Source of the DNA: CAWCWN01 sp963799245
GTDB lineage: Bacteria > Chloroflexota > Ktedonobacteria > Ktedonobacterales > Ktedonobacteraceae
Reading direction: 5' to 3'
NCBI GenBank assembly: GCA_963799245.1
Contig: CAWCWN010000003.1
Coordinates: forward strand, 2,418,001-2,482,000
DNA: 64,000 nt
How positions within the stretch are numbered: position 1 is the first letter of the stretch; every line of letters starts with the position of its first letter. Below the pieces are notes generated by a model that was given only the letters and a program-made list of their open reading frames with translations, was not told the origin of the DNA and searched no databases. A program made the position numbers and the translations under genes. This document shows positions 33,600 to 43,189 of this stretch, piece by piece.

Positions 33600-35270
33600 T
33601 CATTGGTCGGTACATGCTCTGGTCGTTAGATTGCATTGAATGGTACTTTGGGTAAAATGCTGGCTGAGCATAGCCGTCCCCGCGGTCAGCGGCAGGCTGG
33701 TGGGGTACCCAAAATGCTTGAGGCCGCCTTTTTGATCGTAATAGGCCAGAATTGGCCCCGAGATGGTGTAGCCGGTATAAATGTAGTAGCGACTGTCGCC
33801 TGACGCGATCGTGTCCTCCTGCTTGTCGCTGGCGAAGTAGTTCCACAGGTAGTCAAAGGGGATGGGATTGTACTGTGAATCCACGCTGCGCGGCGAAATC
33901 CAGGTGAAATTGTCGAAGCCCCAGTTCAGCAGGTTGCGCATGTCCGTCCACCAGTTGACCGTATGCATGACGACTGCAATCAGATGGTGATGATTGCGTG
34001 TGCACGAGATGACCTGCACGAAGTTTGATGCGCCATCATAGCCAGGTTTGCCGCCGTTGACCCCTGGATACCACCACAGAAATTGATTGCCGTTGATCAG
34101 GTCATGCTCGGGATGGGTGGATGTTTTAGAAATGACGTATGTTTCTGTGGCACTTATGCGCTGCAGCATCGCTATGCTCATGCTATAGCGGCCCAGGATA
34201 GCCAGGTCATGCGCGCTGGAATAGTGGCCTGTGGCCAGTAATCCGTGCGGGTTCATGTAATGAGTATCGAGCAGGCCCAGCTGATGAGCTCGCTGGTTCA
34301 TCTCGGTTACGAAGTTCGGCAAGTTGCCCGCCAGCCCGTCGGCAATGGCGACGGCGGCGTCATTGCCTGAAAGCAGCAGCAGGCCATAGAGCAGGTCACG
34401 CAGGGTGTAGACCTCGCCTTTTTTGATACCCATGAGGGTGCTATCGGGGCTTAACTGGGCGATATCAGTACTGATGGCAGGAGTTATGCTAATCTTTTCA
34501 TCCAGGTTGCCGTGCTCAAAGGCAAGCACAGCAGTCATCAGCTTGGTCGTGCTCAGCATTGGCAGGTGCACAAAGGGATTATGGGCGTAGAGGGTCGCCC
34601 CTGTATCGGCGTCCAGCAGGTAGGCTGAGGTCGCGTAGACGGGGGGAGCGGGATGATCTGTGTCTGTGGGAGTGATGACCAGTTCATGTGGATCGCCTCC
34701 CTGCTGGGCGCCCGCCTGCGGGGTGCCACTGCCTGTGAAGGTATAGCTGCCACTGGTCTGCGAGCGCGTGACATTAAAGAGAATACCAGCGATGAGCAGG
34801 ATCAGCAGTAAGAGGCTGGCGACAAGGACGGTTCGTTTGCGACCCGGCCGCATCAATTGATCCTGCCAGGAGCGGCTACGCCGGGCGTGCGGGCGCGTAT
34901 GGCGTGCGGGTGGGGGCGGCGTATAAACGCGCCGGCGTTTATGCTGGACTACCGTGATGGGATATTCGCGGCTGCCGGCCGCGCGCTGCTGCTTGCCAAG
35001 GGGCGCGTTGACGTAACGTGAGCGCGCTTCACTCTCCCGCTCTTCTTCAGCCTGCCGGGCGGCCTGGCCCGCGTGGTCGCGATAGAGTGAGGCGCGGCGA
35101 ATCGTGGGGATTTCGGGATGCTCATCTTGCCAGCTCCCCCTGTCCGCCGGCGCACGGCCGGCCGGGGGATAAAAGTGGGACTCCTGGCTGCGTGCGCGGG
35201 CTGCCTGGCGTTTGTGTCGCTGAACCGGATTGTTCATCTCTTTATCTGCGCCTGGCGGCGGATTGTGCAT
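33600..35270 (-). CDS. D-alanyl-D-alanine carboxypeptidase (peptidase S11), membrane-anchored
   Basis: About 556 residues if started at ATG 35270 (GGAGG four bases ahead); ATG 35237 and 35273 are alternatives. The first ~165 residues are a basic, Arg-rich cytoplasmic tail; a single helix (~170-190, LVASLLLLILLIAGILF) anchors the protein. The outer S11 domain contains the active-site SxxK as LSTTKLMTA, SGN as LLSGNDAAVAIA, and KPG (in NGGKPGYDG) where most relatives have KTG. The C-terminal ~120 residues are of unknown type. Penicillin-binding proteins of this type trim the terminal D-alanine from peptidoglycan stems. It lies 113 bases upstream of murT on the same strand. Confidence 0.88.
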   Translation of the reverse strand: MHNPPPGADKEMNNPVQRHKRQAARARSQESHFYPPAGRAPADRGSWQDEHPEIPTIRRASLYRDHAGQAARQAEEERESEARSRYVNAPLGKQQRAAGSREYPITVVQHKRRRVYTPPPPARHTRPHARRSRSWQDQLMRPGRKRTVLVASLLLLILLIAGILFNVTRSQTSGSYTFTGSGTPQAGAQQGGDPHELVITPTDTDHPAPPVYATSAYLLDADTGATLYAHNPFVHLPMLSTTKLMTAVLAFEHGNLDEKISITPAISTDIAQLSPDSTLMGIKKGEVYTLRDLLYGLLLLSGNDAAVAIADGLAGNLPNFVTEMNQRAHQLGLLDTHYMNPHGLLATGHYSSAHDLAILGRYSMSIAMLQRISATETYVISKTSTHPEHDLINGNQFLWWYPGVNGGKPGYDGASNFVQVISCTRNHHHLIAVVMHTVNWWTDMRNLLNWGFDNFTWISPRSVDSQYNPIPFDYLWNYFASDKQEDTIASGDSRYYIYTGYTISGPILAYYDQKGGLKHFGYPTSLPLTAGTAMLSQHFTQSTIQCNLTTRACTDQ

Positions 35271-35515
35271 CATTCCTCCGTCTTCTTCTCTGCACAAGGT
35301 CGTGCTCTTGCAGGATACATTATCCCACACATGTCAAACAAATGTTCTAGCCTTTTCCGCCGCTGCATTGAGCTTGCTCTCTTTTCCCTGCTGCCAGTGT
35401 AGCATAGGGGAAAGATGCTTGTCGAGACGCTGCGAGAGTAGCGCACATAGACCGTCCCGCGGCCGGAGTCGCCGGCAGGACCTTCATACTACACAAGACC
35501 GTTCGTGCCCTGCCC

Positions 35516-35544
35516 TTGACTATAGGGCAAGGGCATGCTAAATT
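35516..35544 (+). promoter_or_regulatory. Candidate promoter of the nitrilase-family gene
   Basis: TTGACT (35516-35521), a 17-base spacer and TAAATT (35539-35544) preceded by TGC, an extended -10. It lies 44 bases before the start codon. The remainder of the 317-base divergent region shows no gene. Confidence 0.5.
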
Positions 35545-35587
35545 GCTTGCAAAACCTCTGCGTTGCATAGAGCAAGGAGCTTCCACC

Positions 35588-36409
35588 ATGCATTTGAGAG
35601 CGGCGGTCATTCAACTCAATTCGCGAGATCATCCTGCTGAAAACCTGGCCACTGTGGAGCATTTCTTAGATGTCGCGGCCGATTTGGGGGCTCAGTTTGT
35701 GGGGCTGCCCGAATATTGCACGTATCTTGGTCCCTATGCCGGCTTTGAAGGGGCGGCGCAGACCATCCCAGGCCCCGCGATCGAACGTTTGCAGGAGAAA
35801 GCGCGCAAGCACAAGATGATCGTGCACGGCGGCAGTATCGTTGAACTTTCTCCGACCACGCCTGGTAAGTTCTTTAATACGAGTGTGCTTATCGATCGCG
35901 ATGGCAAGATCGTTGCTCGCTACCGCAAGATTCATCTCTTTGATGTCGATCTTGCCAATGGCGAAAGGCATTATGAGTCTGATCGTATTATGCCGGGCGA
36001 TGAAGTTGTAACGGCCGAGATTGACGGCATTACGTTTGGCCTGACGATCTGTTATGACCTGCGTTTCCCCGAGCTCTACCGCGCGCTGGCTCTGCGGGGC
36101 GCACAGGTAATCCTCGTACCAGCGGGTTTCACGCTCCATACTGGTCGAGATCATTGGGAGGTACTGCTGAGGGCGCGGGCGATTGAGAACCTGTGCTACA
36201 TCATTGCTCCGGCGCAGGTAGGGAAGTACCCGCCTGATAGGCAGTGTTTTGGGCGCTCGCTGGTCGTCGACCCCTGGGGGCTGGTATTGGCGCAGGCCCA
36301 GGATAGACCAACGGTTATCACGGCGGATATCGACCTCGCGCAGATCACGGCTGCCAGGGCTCAGATTCCCTGTCTTGAGCACCGTATGCCCCGGGTTTAC
36401 GGGTTATAG
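35588..36409 (+). CDS. Carbon-nitrogen hydrolase of the Nit family
   Basis: 273 residues from ATG 35588 (AAGGAG eight bases ahead). All three catalytic residues of the nitrilase superfamily are visible: Glu in GLPEYC, Lys in RYRKIHLFDV and Cys in TICYDLRFPELYRAL. The sequence around them is closest to the Nit1/Nit2 branch, whose known activities include hydrolysis of deaminated glutathione and omega-amidase activity. The true substrate is not known here. A glutamine-synthetase-like ligase gene follows on the same strand 111 bases downstream, so both may act on amides of glutamate or similar compounds. Confidence 0.88.
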   Translation: MHLRAAVIQLNSRDHPAENLATVEHFLDVAADLGAQFVGLPEYCTYLGPYAGFEGAAQTIPGPAIERLQEKARKHKMIVHGGSIVELSPTTPGKFFNTSVLIDRDGKIVARYRKIHLFDVDLANGERHYESDRIMPGDEVVTAEIDGITFGLTICYDLRFPELYRALALRGAQVILVPAGFTLHTGRDHWEVLLRARAIENLCYIIAPAQVGKYPPDRQCFGRSLVVDPWGLVLAQAQDRPTVITADIDLAQITAARAQIPCLEHRMPRVYGL

Positions 36410-36520
36410 CCCCGCGGCCAATGTGTAAAAGTGGCGCTGCGACAGGTTCGTTCGCGGCGCCGCAACGGGCGCTGACGTAGAGTCCAGTATATTTTCACAA
36501 CTGAAAGGACGGGCATTCCT

Positions 36521-37906
36521 ATGGACATTGCTGAAATCAGAAAATCAATTGATGAAGGCAAGATCGAATTTGTGAAGATTGGTGCTGCCGACATCGAGGG
36601 TGTGTACCGTGGCAAACGTGTGGCAGCGAGGCATTTCCTGAACTCACTGGAGGATGGTTTCGCCCAGTGTGACGTGCTCTATGGCTGGGACATCGCGGAG
36701 AATGTCTTGCCCAACCTCAAAGTGAGTAACTGGGAACGCGGCTTCGCAGACATCATAATGAAGCCCGACCTGACGACATTTGCCATGGTACCCTGGGAAG
36801 AAAACGTCGCCTCCTGTATTTGCGACCTGTGGACGGAGCATGGCGAGCCAGTCAGCGTGTCGCCTCGCTTTGTCCTGAACAACGTGGTGGAGCGCGCGCT
36901 CTCTCTGGGCTTTGAACCCATGGCCGCTTCCGAGCTTGAGTTTCGCTTCTTCCGTGAAAACCAGGTGACTGTGCGAGAAAAGGACTTCGGCCCCAACCTG
37001 ACGCCCCTCAACCCCGGCCTGAACTGCTATGCTATCAGCCAGGCGAGCGCCGACGATCACCTGCTGGGACGGATTGCTCGCATGATGCGCGATCATGGAG
37101 TCGAGATTGAAGGCTACAACCGCGAGCACGGCCCTGGTATGTATGAGATGAACATCCGCTACTCCGATGCGCTGACCGCCGGAGATCGAACCATGCTCTT
37201 CAAAACGGGCGTCAAGGAGATCTGTCACCAGCTGGGCTATACAGCAAGCTTTATGGCCAAGTGGAACGACCAGGAAGATGGGAGCAGTGGCCACTCGCAT
37301 GTGAGCCTGTGGGATAGAGACGGCGCTAAGAACGTTTTCTGGGATGAGGGTAAGGAGGGGCACATGTCCGAGACCATGCGCCAGTTCCTGGCCGGCGTGC
37401 TGGACAAGCTGCCCGAGTTTATGGCCCTGTATGCCCCGGTGATCAATTCCTACAAGCGCTATGTTGAAGGCGCCTGGGCCCCATTGAATACCACCTGGGG
37501 TATGGATAATCGAACCTGCTCGGTGCGTGTCATCAATGTCGGGCGCAACGCCATCCGTATCGAGAATCGCGTACCCGGCTCCGACGCCAACTTCTATCTT
37601 GTTTTCGCCGCAACCCTTGCAAGCGGGTTGTACGGTATCGAGCGCAAGCTTGAGCTGCCCCCACGCCTGGATGGAAATGCCTATGATCAGGCCTCCGTTG
37701 CCGCCGCAATTGAGCAGGGGAGGGTGAAGGCGCTGGCGCATAACCTGACGGTTGCCACAGACCTGCTCGAAAAGAGCGACACTGCCAGGGAATACCTGGG
37801 CAATGATTTCATCGATCATTTCGTGGCAACGCGGCGCTGGGAGGTCAAAGAATATGAAAAAGCGGTCACCAACTGGGACCGCCGGCGCTACCTGGAACTG
37901 ATCTAA
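36521..37906 (+). CDS. Glutamine synthetase-family protein (GlnA-like)
   Basis: 461 residues. Type I glutamine synthetase fold: the N-terminal beta-grasp domain (FVKIGAADIEGVYRGKRV), the metal/glutamate site (ASELEFRFF, then GYNREHGPGMYEMNI), and the ATP/glutamate region SSGHSHVSLWD and SYKRYVEGAWAPLNTTWG, with RIENRVPGSDANFY. The RGKR motif and sequence style are those of GlnA paralogs such as gamma-glutamylpolyamine or ethanolamine synthetases rather than the main ammonium-assimilating enzyme. It lacks an obvious Tyr adenylylation site. It may join glutamate to an amine; the amine is unknown. The nearby nitrilase and semialdehyde dehydrogenase genes hint at amine catabolism, which is only an inference. 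Confidence 0.85.
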   Translation: MDIAEIRKSIDEGKIEFVKIGAADIEGVYRGKRVAARHFLNSLEDGFAQCDVLYGWDIAENVLPNLKVSNWERGFADIIMKPDLTTFAMVPWEENVASCICDLWTEHGEPVSVSPRFVLNNVVERALSLGFEPMAASELEFRFFRENQVTVREKDFGPNLTPLNPGLNCYAISQASADDHLLGRIARMMRDHGVEIEGYNREHGPGMYEMNIRYSDALTAGDRTMLFKTGVKEICHQLGYTASFMAKWNDQEDGSSGHSHVSLWDRDGAKNVFWDEGKEGHMSETMRQFLAGVLDKLPEFMALYAPVINSYKRYVEGAWAPLNTTWGMDNRTCSVRVINVGRNAIRIENRVPGSDANFYLVFAATLASGLYGIERKLELPPRLDGNAYDQASVAAAIEQGRVKALAHNLTVATDLLEKSDTAREYLGNDFIDHFVATRRWEVKEYEKAVTNWDRRRYLELI

Positions 37907-37925
37907 GCAGCTAGCCGGGCTGCTT
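37906..37925 (+). terminator. Short hairpin after the glutamine-synthetase-like gene
   Basis: AGCAGC/GCTGCT with a seven-base loop, followed by a T-rich stretch. The hairpin overlaps the stop codon of the displaced phospholipase D tail on the other strand. Confidence 0.45.
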
Positions 37926-38034
37926 TTCTTCTTCTTCGACCCAGCCGTGCTCTTCACGGAAATTCAACCCCAGTTGTTGCGCCTCCGGCGCTGTGAGATA
38001 CGGCAGGAGGTGCCCCACCAGGGGCTGTTTGGCT

Positions 38035-39624
38035 TTATAGCGCTGGAGATTCTTCCTGCGCTCGCTCGGCCATCATGCGCAGGCCCGTGAATGGATTGCC
38101 CAGCCTCTCCTGCAGGCTCTGAAAAATCTGCGCAGAACGGGCGCTCTCTTCTGGCAGCTGGCGCTGGCGCCCTATGTAGCGCTCCAGCTCGAACAGTTCG
38201 CGATCGTTATAGATGGCCAGGTGTTCGGCCCATAACAGCAGGCGTAAGCCATAGGCCAGGGCCGGATCGAGCGTGGCTACGTTCATCTCGACGTCGTTGG
38301 CCATGCCCCGGTTGTTGAGGTTGCCCGAGCCGACGGTTGACCAGACGTCATCGATGATGGCGACCTTGGCATGAACATAGATGGGGCGGTAATGTTCGCC
38401 ATCGCTCTGGGTGATCGAGGTGGCCAGGCAGAAGGCCTGCAGCCGCCCATCTTTGACGGCTGCAGGCGCCATTTCATGCAGCCGCTCTAAACCGCTGTCG
38501 CTGTAGGCGCGCCCCACGTTGGGGTGATCGGGCAGGACGATACCCGCAGTGGCCCCTCGCTGGAGCGCCTCACCTATTTTGCGGATGTTGAATTCCATCT
38601 CGGGGCTATCAAAACTCAAAAAAGGGGTATCGAGGCCCGTGTAGACGCGCTGCCAGAAATACTGGTTCTCCAGGTAGATGAAGTGCTCGGCATTGGAGAG
38701 CGCCTTCCCATACGCCTGCGCGATGCCGCGGATACCTGCATCCGCGAAGCTATAGGTGTGGACCGGGATCGTACGTATAACCTGCACCAGCGACGAGTTC
38801 GCCAGGGACGGCGTGAGCGGGTGCTCCCCCACCTCGAGGTGCGCATCCGGCGCGCGGCGCGCGGCAACTTCGTTCCAGCGCTGGCGAAAGTTGTGTTCAA
38901 CGTCAGCGGCGCTCGGCCCTTCGATGAGCGCATGCGCGTCATGCCAGGGGTGGGGGCTGGTACCTTCACGCGTCCGTCGCAGCGGCGAGGCATAGAAGTG
39001 CCCCTGCATATCCCAGCGGTCAAACTCTTTTTCTTTCTCTATCAGGAGATCGATGCCGCCCACAAATGCATGGGTCCCATCCACAATGCTGATCTTCTGG
39101 TGCAGTGACTCGGTGGCATGTTCTATGGTCTCAATGGGATGGCTGCGCACGTCGAGCGCGCTGTCATCCAGCAGGCAGGTGACGCCTACCTGCGATAGCT
39201 GCTGATAGGCCTCATGGGGATCGTAGTGTGAGAGGACGGGCGGGCAGTCCCAGAGCAGCGCCCTGACCTCGATGCCTTTGTTTGCGGCATAGCCCAGAAC
39301 GTTCTGCAGTGTGAGGTCATGCGTGCGCCAGAATTGTATGTCCGCCTCCTGCAGGCCTGAGGCCCGTAGCTCCTCTATGAGTTTTGCCTGCTCGGGGCTG
39401 CCGTCTGGCCCTGCGCGGTGATCTGTGCCGCGCACAAGCCCTATGTCCGGCGTATAGCCCCAGTTGGCGAGGTAGATGTAGCTGCGGGCCCTGAAAAAAT
39501 GCAGGCACATAGAATACATAGCCATGCGGCCATCGATAAAATAGGTGACATGAGAGTCGTTGCGTACGGGAGTATCACCTTCCGCCCACCAGTCTTTTTG
39601 TAGCTGCTCCTGCGGAGACGACAT
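38035..39624 (-). CDS. Phospholipase D-family protein with a displaced C-terminal tail
   Basis: 529 residues from ATG 39624 (GGAGG ahead). Two complete HKD motifs: LHQKISIVDGTHAFVGG and VHAKVAIIDDVWSTVGSGNLN. Two motifs form one active site for phosphatidyl transfer or hydrolysis. No membrane helix or signal peptide is visible. The annotated stop is at 38035, but the next frame stays open to a TAG at 37911-37913 and gives ~49 further protein-like residues (RRKNLQRYKAKQPL ... REEHGWVEEEEK). The frames switch at a tandem GCTC-GCTC duplication (38060-38067). Removing one GCTC copy joins the tail to the main frame. So the C terminus was probably lost by a 4-base duplication. The core motifs are not affected. 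Confidence 0.88.
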   Translation of the reverse strand: MSSPQEQLQKDWWAEGDTPVRNDSHVTYFIDGRMAMYSMCLHFFRARSYIYLANWGYTPDIGLVRGTDHRAGPDGSPEQAKLIEELRASGLQEADIQFWRTHDLTLQNVLGYAANKGIEVRALLWDCPPVLSHYDPHEAYQQLSQVGVTCLLDDSALDVRSHPIETIEHATESLHQKISIVDGTHAFVGGIDLLIEKEKEFDRWDMQGHFYASPLRRTREGTSPHPWHDAHALIEGPSAADVEHNFRQRWNEVAARRAPDAHLEVGEHPLTPSLANSSLVQVIRTIPVHTYSFADAGIRGIAQAYGKALSNAEHFIYLENQYFWQRVYTGLDTPFLSFDSPEMEFNIRKIGEALQRGATAGIVLPDHPNVGRAYSDSGLERLHEMAPAAVKDGRLQAFCLATSITQSDGEHYRPIYVHAKVAIIDDVWSTVGSGNLNNRGMANDVEMNVATLDPALAYGLRLLLWAEHLAIYNDRELFELERYIGRQRQLPEESARSAQIFQSLQERLGNPFTGLRMMAERAQEESPAL

Positions 39625-39727
39625 AGATTCCTCCTGCGTTTCAGTTCGTTCGTAGGATGCGTATCCGTCCACAGATTGTAGCATTGAGGCTTGCCAGCTA
39701 ATTTCCCATGCTGTACTGCCTGAATAG

Positions 39728-41131
39728 CTATTCGCTGGTAACCTGACTGGCGGACGCCTCGCCAGCCGGGCCGATCCAGACCGTTTGAATATTCACAAAT
39801 TCACGGATGCCGAATGAGGAGAGCTCGCGCCCATAACCGCTGCGCTTGATGCCGCCAAAGGGAAGACGTGGGTCCGAAGTTGTCATGCCGTTGATGAAGA
39901 TGCTGCCTGACTCGAGCTGGCGCGCGATGGCTCGCCCTCGTTCGATGTCGCGCGTCCACAAATTGCCCCCCAAGCCAAAATCTGAATCATTGGCCAGCTC
40001 AATCGCGTGCGCGGTATCGCGTGCTCGGATCACCGCCGCAACGGGTCCGAAGGTCTCTTCGCGGAAAACGGGCATAGCGGGTGTAACTGCCGTGATGATC
40101 GTCGGAGCATAGTAGTACCCTTTGCCCTCCAGCGACTTGCCGCCCAGCAGCACTTTTGCTCCCAGCTTGAGGGAGTTTTGCACCTGTTTCTCAAGCGTCG
40201 CGCGCAGGTCGCCACGCGCCATGGGGCCAATCTGGGTCTCACGTTCAAGCGGGTCGCCCACGCGCAGCCTGGAAGCTGCCTCTACGAACTTCTGCTCAAA
40301 GGTAGCGGCCACAGAGTCCACTACGATGAAACGCTTGGCGGCGATGCAGCTCTGGCCGGTATTCTGAAACCGCGCCCGCGTCGCCATCTGCGCAGCGGCA
40401 TCGAGGTCGGCGTCCGCCAGCACAATAAAGGCGTCCGAACCGCCCAGCTCCAGTACATTCTTCTTCAGGACACGACCACTTGTTGAGGCCACGGAGACGC
40501 CCGCCTCGTCACTGCCTGTCAGCGTTACCGCGGCCACACGGCGGTCCTCGATCAATTGACCGGTCTCTGCCCCGGGTACCAGGACCGTTCTGAGGACTCC
40601 CTGCGGTAGGCCGCTCTGCTGGAAGATGCGCTCGATTTCAAGCGCGCAGCCCGAGACATTGGAGGCATGTTTCAGTACGACCGTGTTGCCCGCCATCAGA
40701 GCTGGCGCGGCGAAGCGAAAGACCTGCCAGTAGGGGAAGTTCCAGGGCATGAGGGCGAGTACGACGCCCAGTGGCTGAAACGAGACATAGCTGTCCTGCG
40801 CATTTGTCTTGATGTGTTCATCTGAGAGGAATCTTTCCCCGTTGTCAGCGTAGAAGTCGCAGTTCCATGCGCATTTCTCGACCTCTGCCTCCGCCTCAAC
40901 TATCGGCTTGCCCATTTCAAGAACGGCCAGGCGCGCCAGTTCGGCCTTATGGTCTCGCAGGTGGCTGGCACTACTGTGCAAATATTTTGCCCGTTCAGCG
41001 AACGACGTTGTGCGCCACTGCAAGAAGGCCTGGCGAGCCTGTCCAAGGGCCTCGTTGATCTGCTCCCGATTGTAGGTCTCAAATGTTTCCAGAACCTCTG
41101 CGGTGGCCGGGTTGATCGTTTGAATGCTCAT
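39728..41131 (-). CDS. NAD(P)-dependent succinate-semialdehyde-type dehydrogenase
   Basis: 467 residues from ATG 41131 (GGGAGC ahead). Complete aldehyde dehydrogenase: nucleotide site MPWNFPYWQVFRFAAPALMAG, catalytic Glu in LELGGSDAFIVL, catalytic Cys in FQNTGQSCIAAKRF, and PFGGIKRSGYGRELSSFG at the end. The sequence MPWNFPYWQVFRFAAP with NTVVLKHA is characteristic of the GabD/succinate-semialdehyde dehydrogenase branch, which produces succinate from GABA breakdown. Substrate is therefore inferred. It is on the same strand as the phospholipase D gene but 103 bases apart, probably a separate unit. Unlike the aldehyde dehydrogenase at 25.9 kb, the frame is intact. Confidence 0.88.
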   Translation of the reverse strand: MSIQTINPATAEVLETFETYNREQINEALGQARQAFLQWRTTSFAERAKYLHSSASHLRDHKAELARLAVLEMGKPIVEAEAEVEKCAWNCDFYADNGERFLSDEHIKTNAQDSYVSFQPLGVVLALMPWNFPYWQVFRFAAPALMAGNTVVLKHASNVSGCALEIERIFQQSGLPQGVLRTVLVPGAETGQLIEDRRVAAVTLTGSDEAGVSVASTSGRVLKKNVLELGGSDAFIVLADADLDAAAQMATRARFQNTGQSCIAAKRFIVVDSVAATFEQKFVEAASRLRVGDPLERETQIGPMARGDLRATLEKQVQNSLKLGAKVLLGGKSLEGKGYYYAPTIITAVTPAMPVFREETFGPVAAVIRARDTAHAIELANDSDFGLGGNLWTRDIERGRAIARQLESGSIFINGMTTSDPRLPFGGIKRSGYGRELSSFGIREFVNIQTVWIGPAGEASASQVTSE

Positions 41132-41246
41132 CAATGCTGCTCCCAAATTGAATGACGAAAAGTAATCGATTTTCATTATATCTCAAAGAAGTCGCGCAGC
41201 GTATGGTCGTTCTATATGCAAAACGCAGCAAAATATGTTTTTCTCG

Positions 41247-42014
41247 TTATTCGATCTCTTTCGCCAGAGGTAGAGCCTGCTGTATCAGGTCAGCGGCCAG
41301 CTCGGGCGAGAAGAGGCTGGTATTGATAAGCAGGTGATAGAGATCGGGTTGATGCCGGTTCATGCCGTAGAAACGGCGCGCAAAGTCGTCATTTTCGTAA
41401 TCGCGCTGCTCGATCAGCTCAACCGCCTGCGGGCGCTCAAGCTTGAAGCTTTCCATCACCCTCTCGATGCGATAGGGCAGAGGGGCGAAGATATAGATAT
41501 GCAGCGTGCGAGGGGCATTGTGGAGCAGGAACTGTGAGCCGCGGCCAATAATGATGGCGTTGCCCTCCGTGGCTATTTCAAGGATGACCTTTTGCGTCAA
41601 GTGCAGGTAGGCCAGCTCTTTGACGCGGCCGGCTGCCATATCCTGTCCCAGGGACGTATTATAATTTACTGTAAATAGCTGGCTTGCCTGGATCGCCTGG
41701 ATGATATTCCGGACGGAGCCCGTCGCCTGGTCCTCCTGTTGCTCAACCTCAACGGCATTTATGCCAAGACGCCTGGCCACTTCGTCTATAATTTCACGGT
41801 CAAGGTAGTTCAGGCCGCTCCGGCGCGCTACGATACGTCCGATGTCGGCGCCTCCACTGCCGAACTGGCGCGCGATTGTAATGACTACCCTGCCCTCAGG
41901 AGGAACCCCCGTGGGCATGGCTTCATTCGCCCAGGTGCTTTCTGGCAGTACCTGCGTCACAGGTGCGCTGGCCGGGAATTTCTTTTGACCTCGTCCCCTG
42001 AATAGCCGAGCCAT
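41247..42014 (-). CDS. Cytidylate kinase-like protein
   Basis: 255 residues. After ~40 variable residues, the P-loop region VVITIARQFGSGGADIGRIVARR and NYLDREIIDEVA match the cytidylate-kinase-like family (Cytidylate_kin2). Further family features are IIIGRGSQFLLHNAP and the RDYENDDFARRFYG lid region. Members bind nucleotides, but most are not the housekeeping Cmk, and their substrates are undefined. The gene is divergent from the LysR gene (42242), and the 227 bases between them hold both promoters. Confidence 0.82.
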   Translation of the reverse strand: MARLFRGRGQKKFPASAPVTQVLPESTWANEAMPTGVPPEGRVVITIARQFGSGGADIGRIVARRSGLNYLDREIIDEVARRLGINAVEVEQQEDQATGSVRNIIQAIQASQLFTVNYNTSLGQDMAAGRVKELAYLHLTQKVILEIATEGNAIIIGRGSQFLLHNAPRTLHIYIFAPLPYRIERVMESFKLERPQAVELIEQRDYENDDFARRFYGMNRHQPDLYHLLINTSLFSPELAADLIQQALPLAKEIE

Positions 42015-42241
42015 CGGATGGTCCTTGCTTCTGATACTCTACAACCTGTCACAATGGTACAACGTGAGACGATTCGATGGCAAGGTCAATTCATGTAGTT
42101 TCCAAGCAGGTCCAATCAGGGGCTGCTATAATCAAGCTCTGCCATATATCAGAAGCCAGGGTAATAGCAAAGCAGTTGACATATTTAGCTCAAATGGTAC
42201 TAAATGAGAGAGCGGTGAAAGTTTGTTCCCAGGAGCCCTTG

Positions 42242-43159
42242 ATGCGTACACTTAATCTTCATCAGCTGGCGACTTTTCAGGTAGTTGCGAAACACTGCAG
42301 CTATGTTCGCGCTGCTGAGGAGTTACATTTCAGCCAGCCTGCTGTTTCCGCCCAGATACGCCAGTTAGAAGAGGCGCTGGGCATCAAGCTCTTCGACCAG
42401 ATAGGGCGTAAAACCCATTTGACGCATGCCGGCGAGGAAATGTTTCTCTACAGCCAGAAGATATTTTCCGTGATCGACGAAGCGTTAGAGACGATGGAGT
42501 CGCTGCGCAGCCCTCATTCAGGTCGTTTGAGCGTGGGGGCGGACACCACGGTAGGAACGTATGTGATCCCTGGCCTGCTGGGTAAGTTTCATCAAATCTA
42601 TCCCGAAGTCGAGATCTCGCTCGATGTCGTCAATCGCGCCGCCCTGGTTGAGTCGCTGGCGAGTAACCACATCGACATGGCCGTTGTGGGGAGGGTGCCC
42701 GATGACATTCCCGTCGTCATCGAGCCCTTTGCGCAAAATGAACTGGTGCTTGTTGCGGCACCCCTGCATCGCCTGGCTGGGCGCGACAATGTACCTTTTA
42801 CGGAGCTGGCCAGGGAATATTTTCTCCTGCGTGAAGTCGGTTCGGGGACGCGTGCCGCATTGGAAAATGTATTTCAGGAGGCCGGCGTGCCGCTCCGGGT
42901 ATGCATGCAGGTCGGTAACAACAGCGCCATCAAGCAGGGTGTTGCCGCTGGCCTCGGTATCGCCCTGATCTCGCGGGTAGCGCTTGATATGGAACTGGAA
43001 ACCGATCGCCTGGTCATTCTCGATGTCGAAGGCTTTCCTATTATGCGTCAGTGGCGCCTGGTCCACCTTAAAGATAAGTATCTATCGGCCACTGCTCGCG
43101 CGTTCAAATCATTCCTCTTACAGCATGCCGACCGGCGTGTGCGCAGAAGAGAGCGCTGA
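42242..43159 (+). CDS. LysR-family transcriptional regulator
   Basis: 305 residues from ATG 42242 (AGGAG seven bases ahead); an in-frame upstream start at 42077 has no ribosome-binding site. N-terminal winged HTH: LHQLATFQVVAKHCSYVRAAEELHFSQPAVSAQIRQLE. The effector-binding domain follows (GADTTVGTYVIPGLLG onward), like CbbR/CmpR-type regulators. The gene lies directly upstream of the MaoC-CitE pair on the same strand, so it probably regulates that pathway, in which case the effector would be an acid or CoA thioester of it. This is an inference. Confidence 0.9.
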   Translation: MRTLNLHQLATFQVVAKHCSYVRAAEELHFSQPAVSAQIRQLEEALGIKLFDQIGRKTHLTHAGEEMFLYSQKIFSVIDEALETMESLRSPHSGRLSVGADTTVGTYVIPGLLGKFHQIYPEVEISLDVVNRAALVESLASNHIDMAVVGRVPDDIPVVIEPFAQNELVLVAAPLHRLAGRDNVPFTELAREYFLLREVGSGTRAALENVFQEAGVPLRVCMQVGNNSAIKQGVAAGLGIALISRVALDMELETDRLVILDVEGFPIMRQWRLVHLKDKYLSATARAFKSFLLQHADRRVRRRER

Positions 43160-43189
43160 TCTCTCTAGAGTAGACAACACGAGGTGTGT

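Noticed and set aside
36644..37957. A 437-residue open frame on the minus strand across the glutamine-synthetase-like gene
   Set aside because: Shadow frame. The plus-strand gene has clear family motifs, and this one shows none and no ribosome-binding site.
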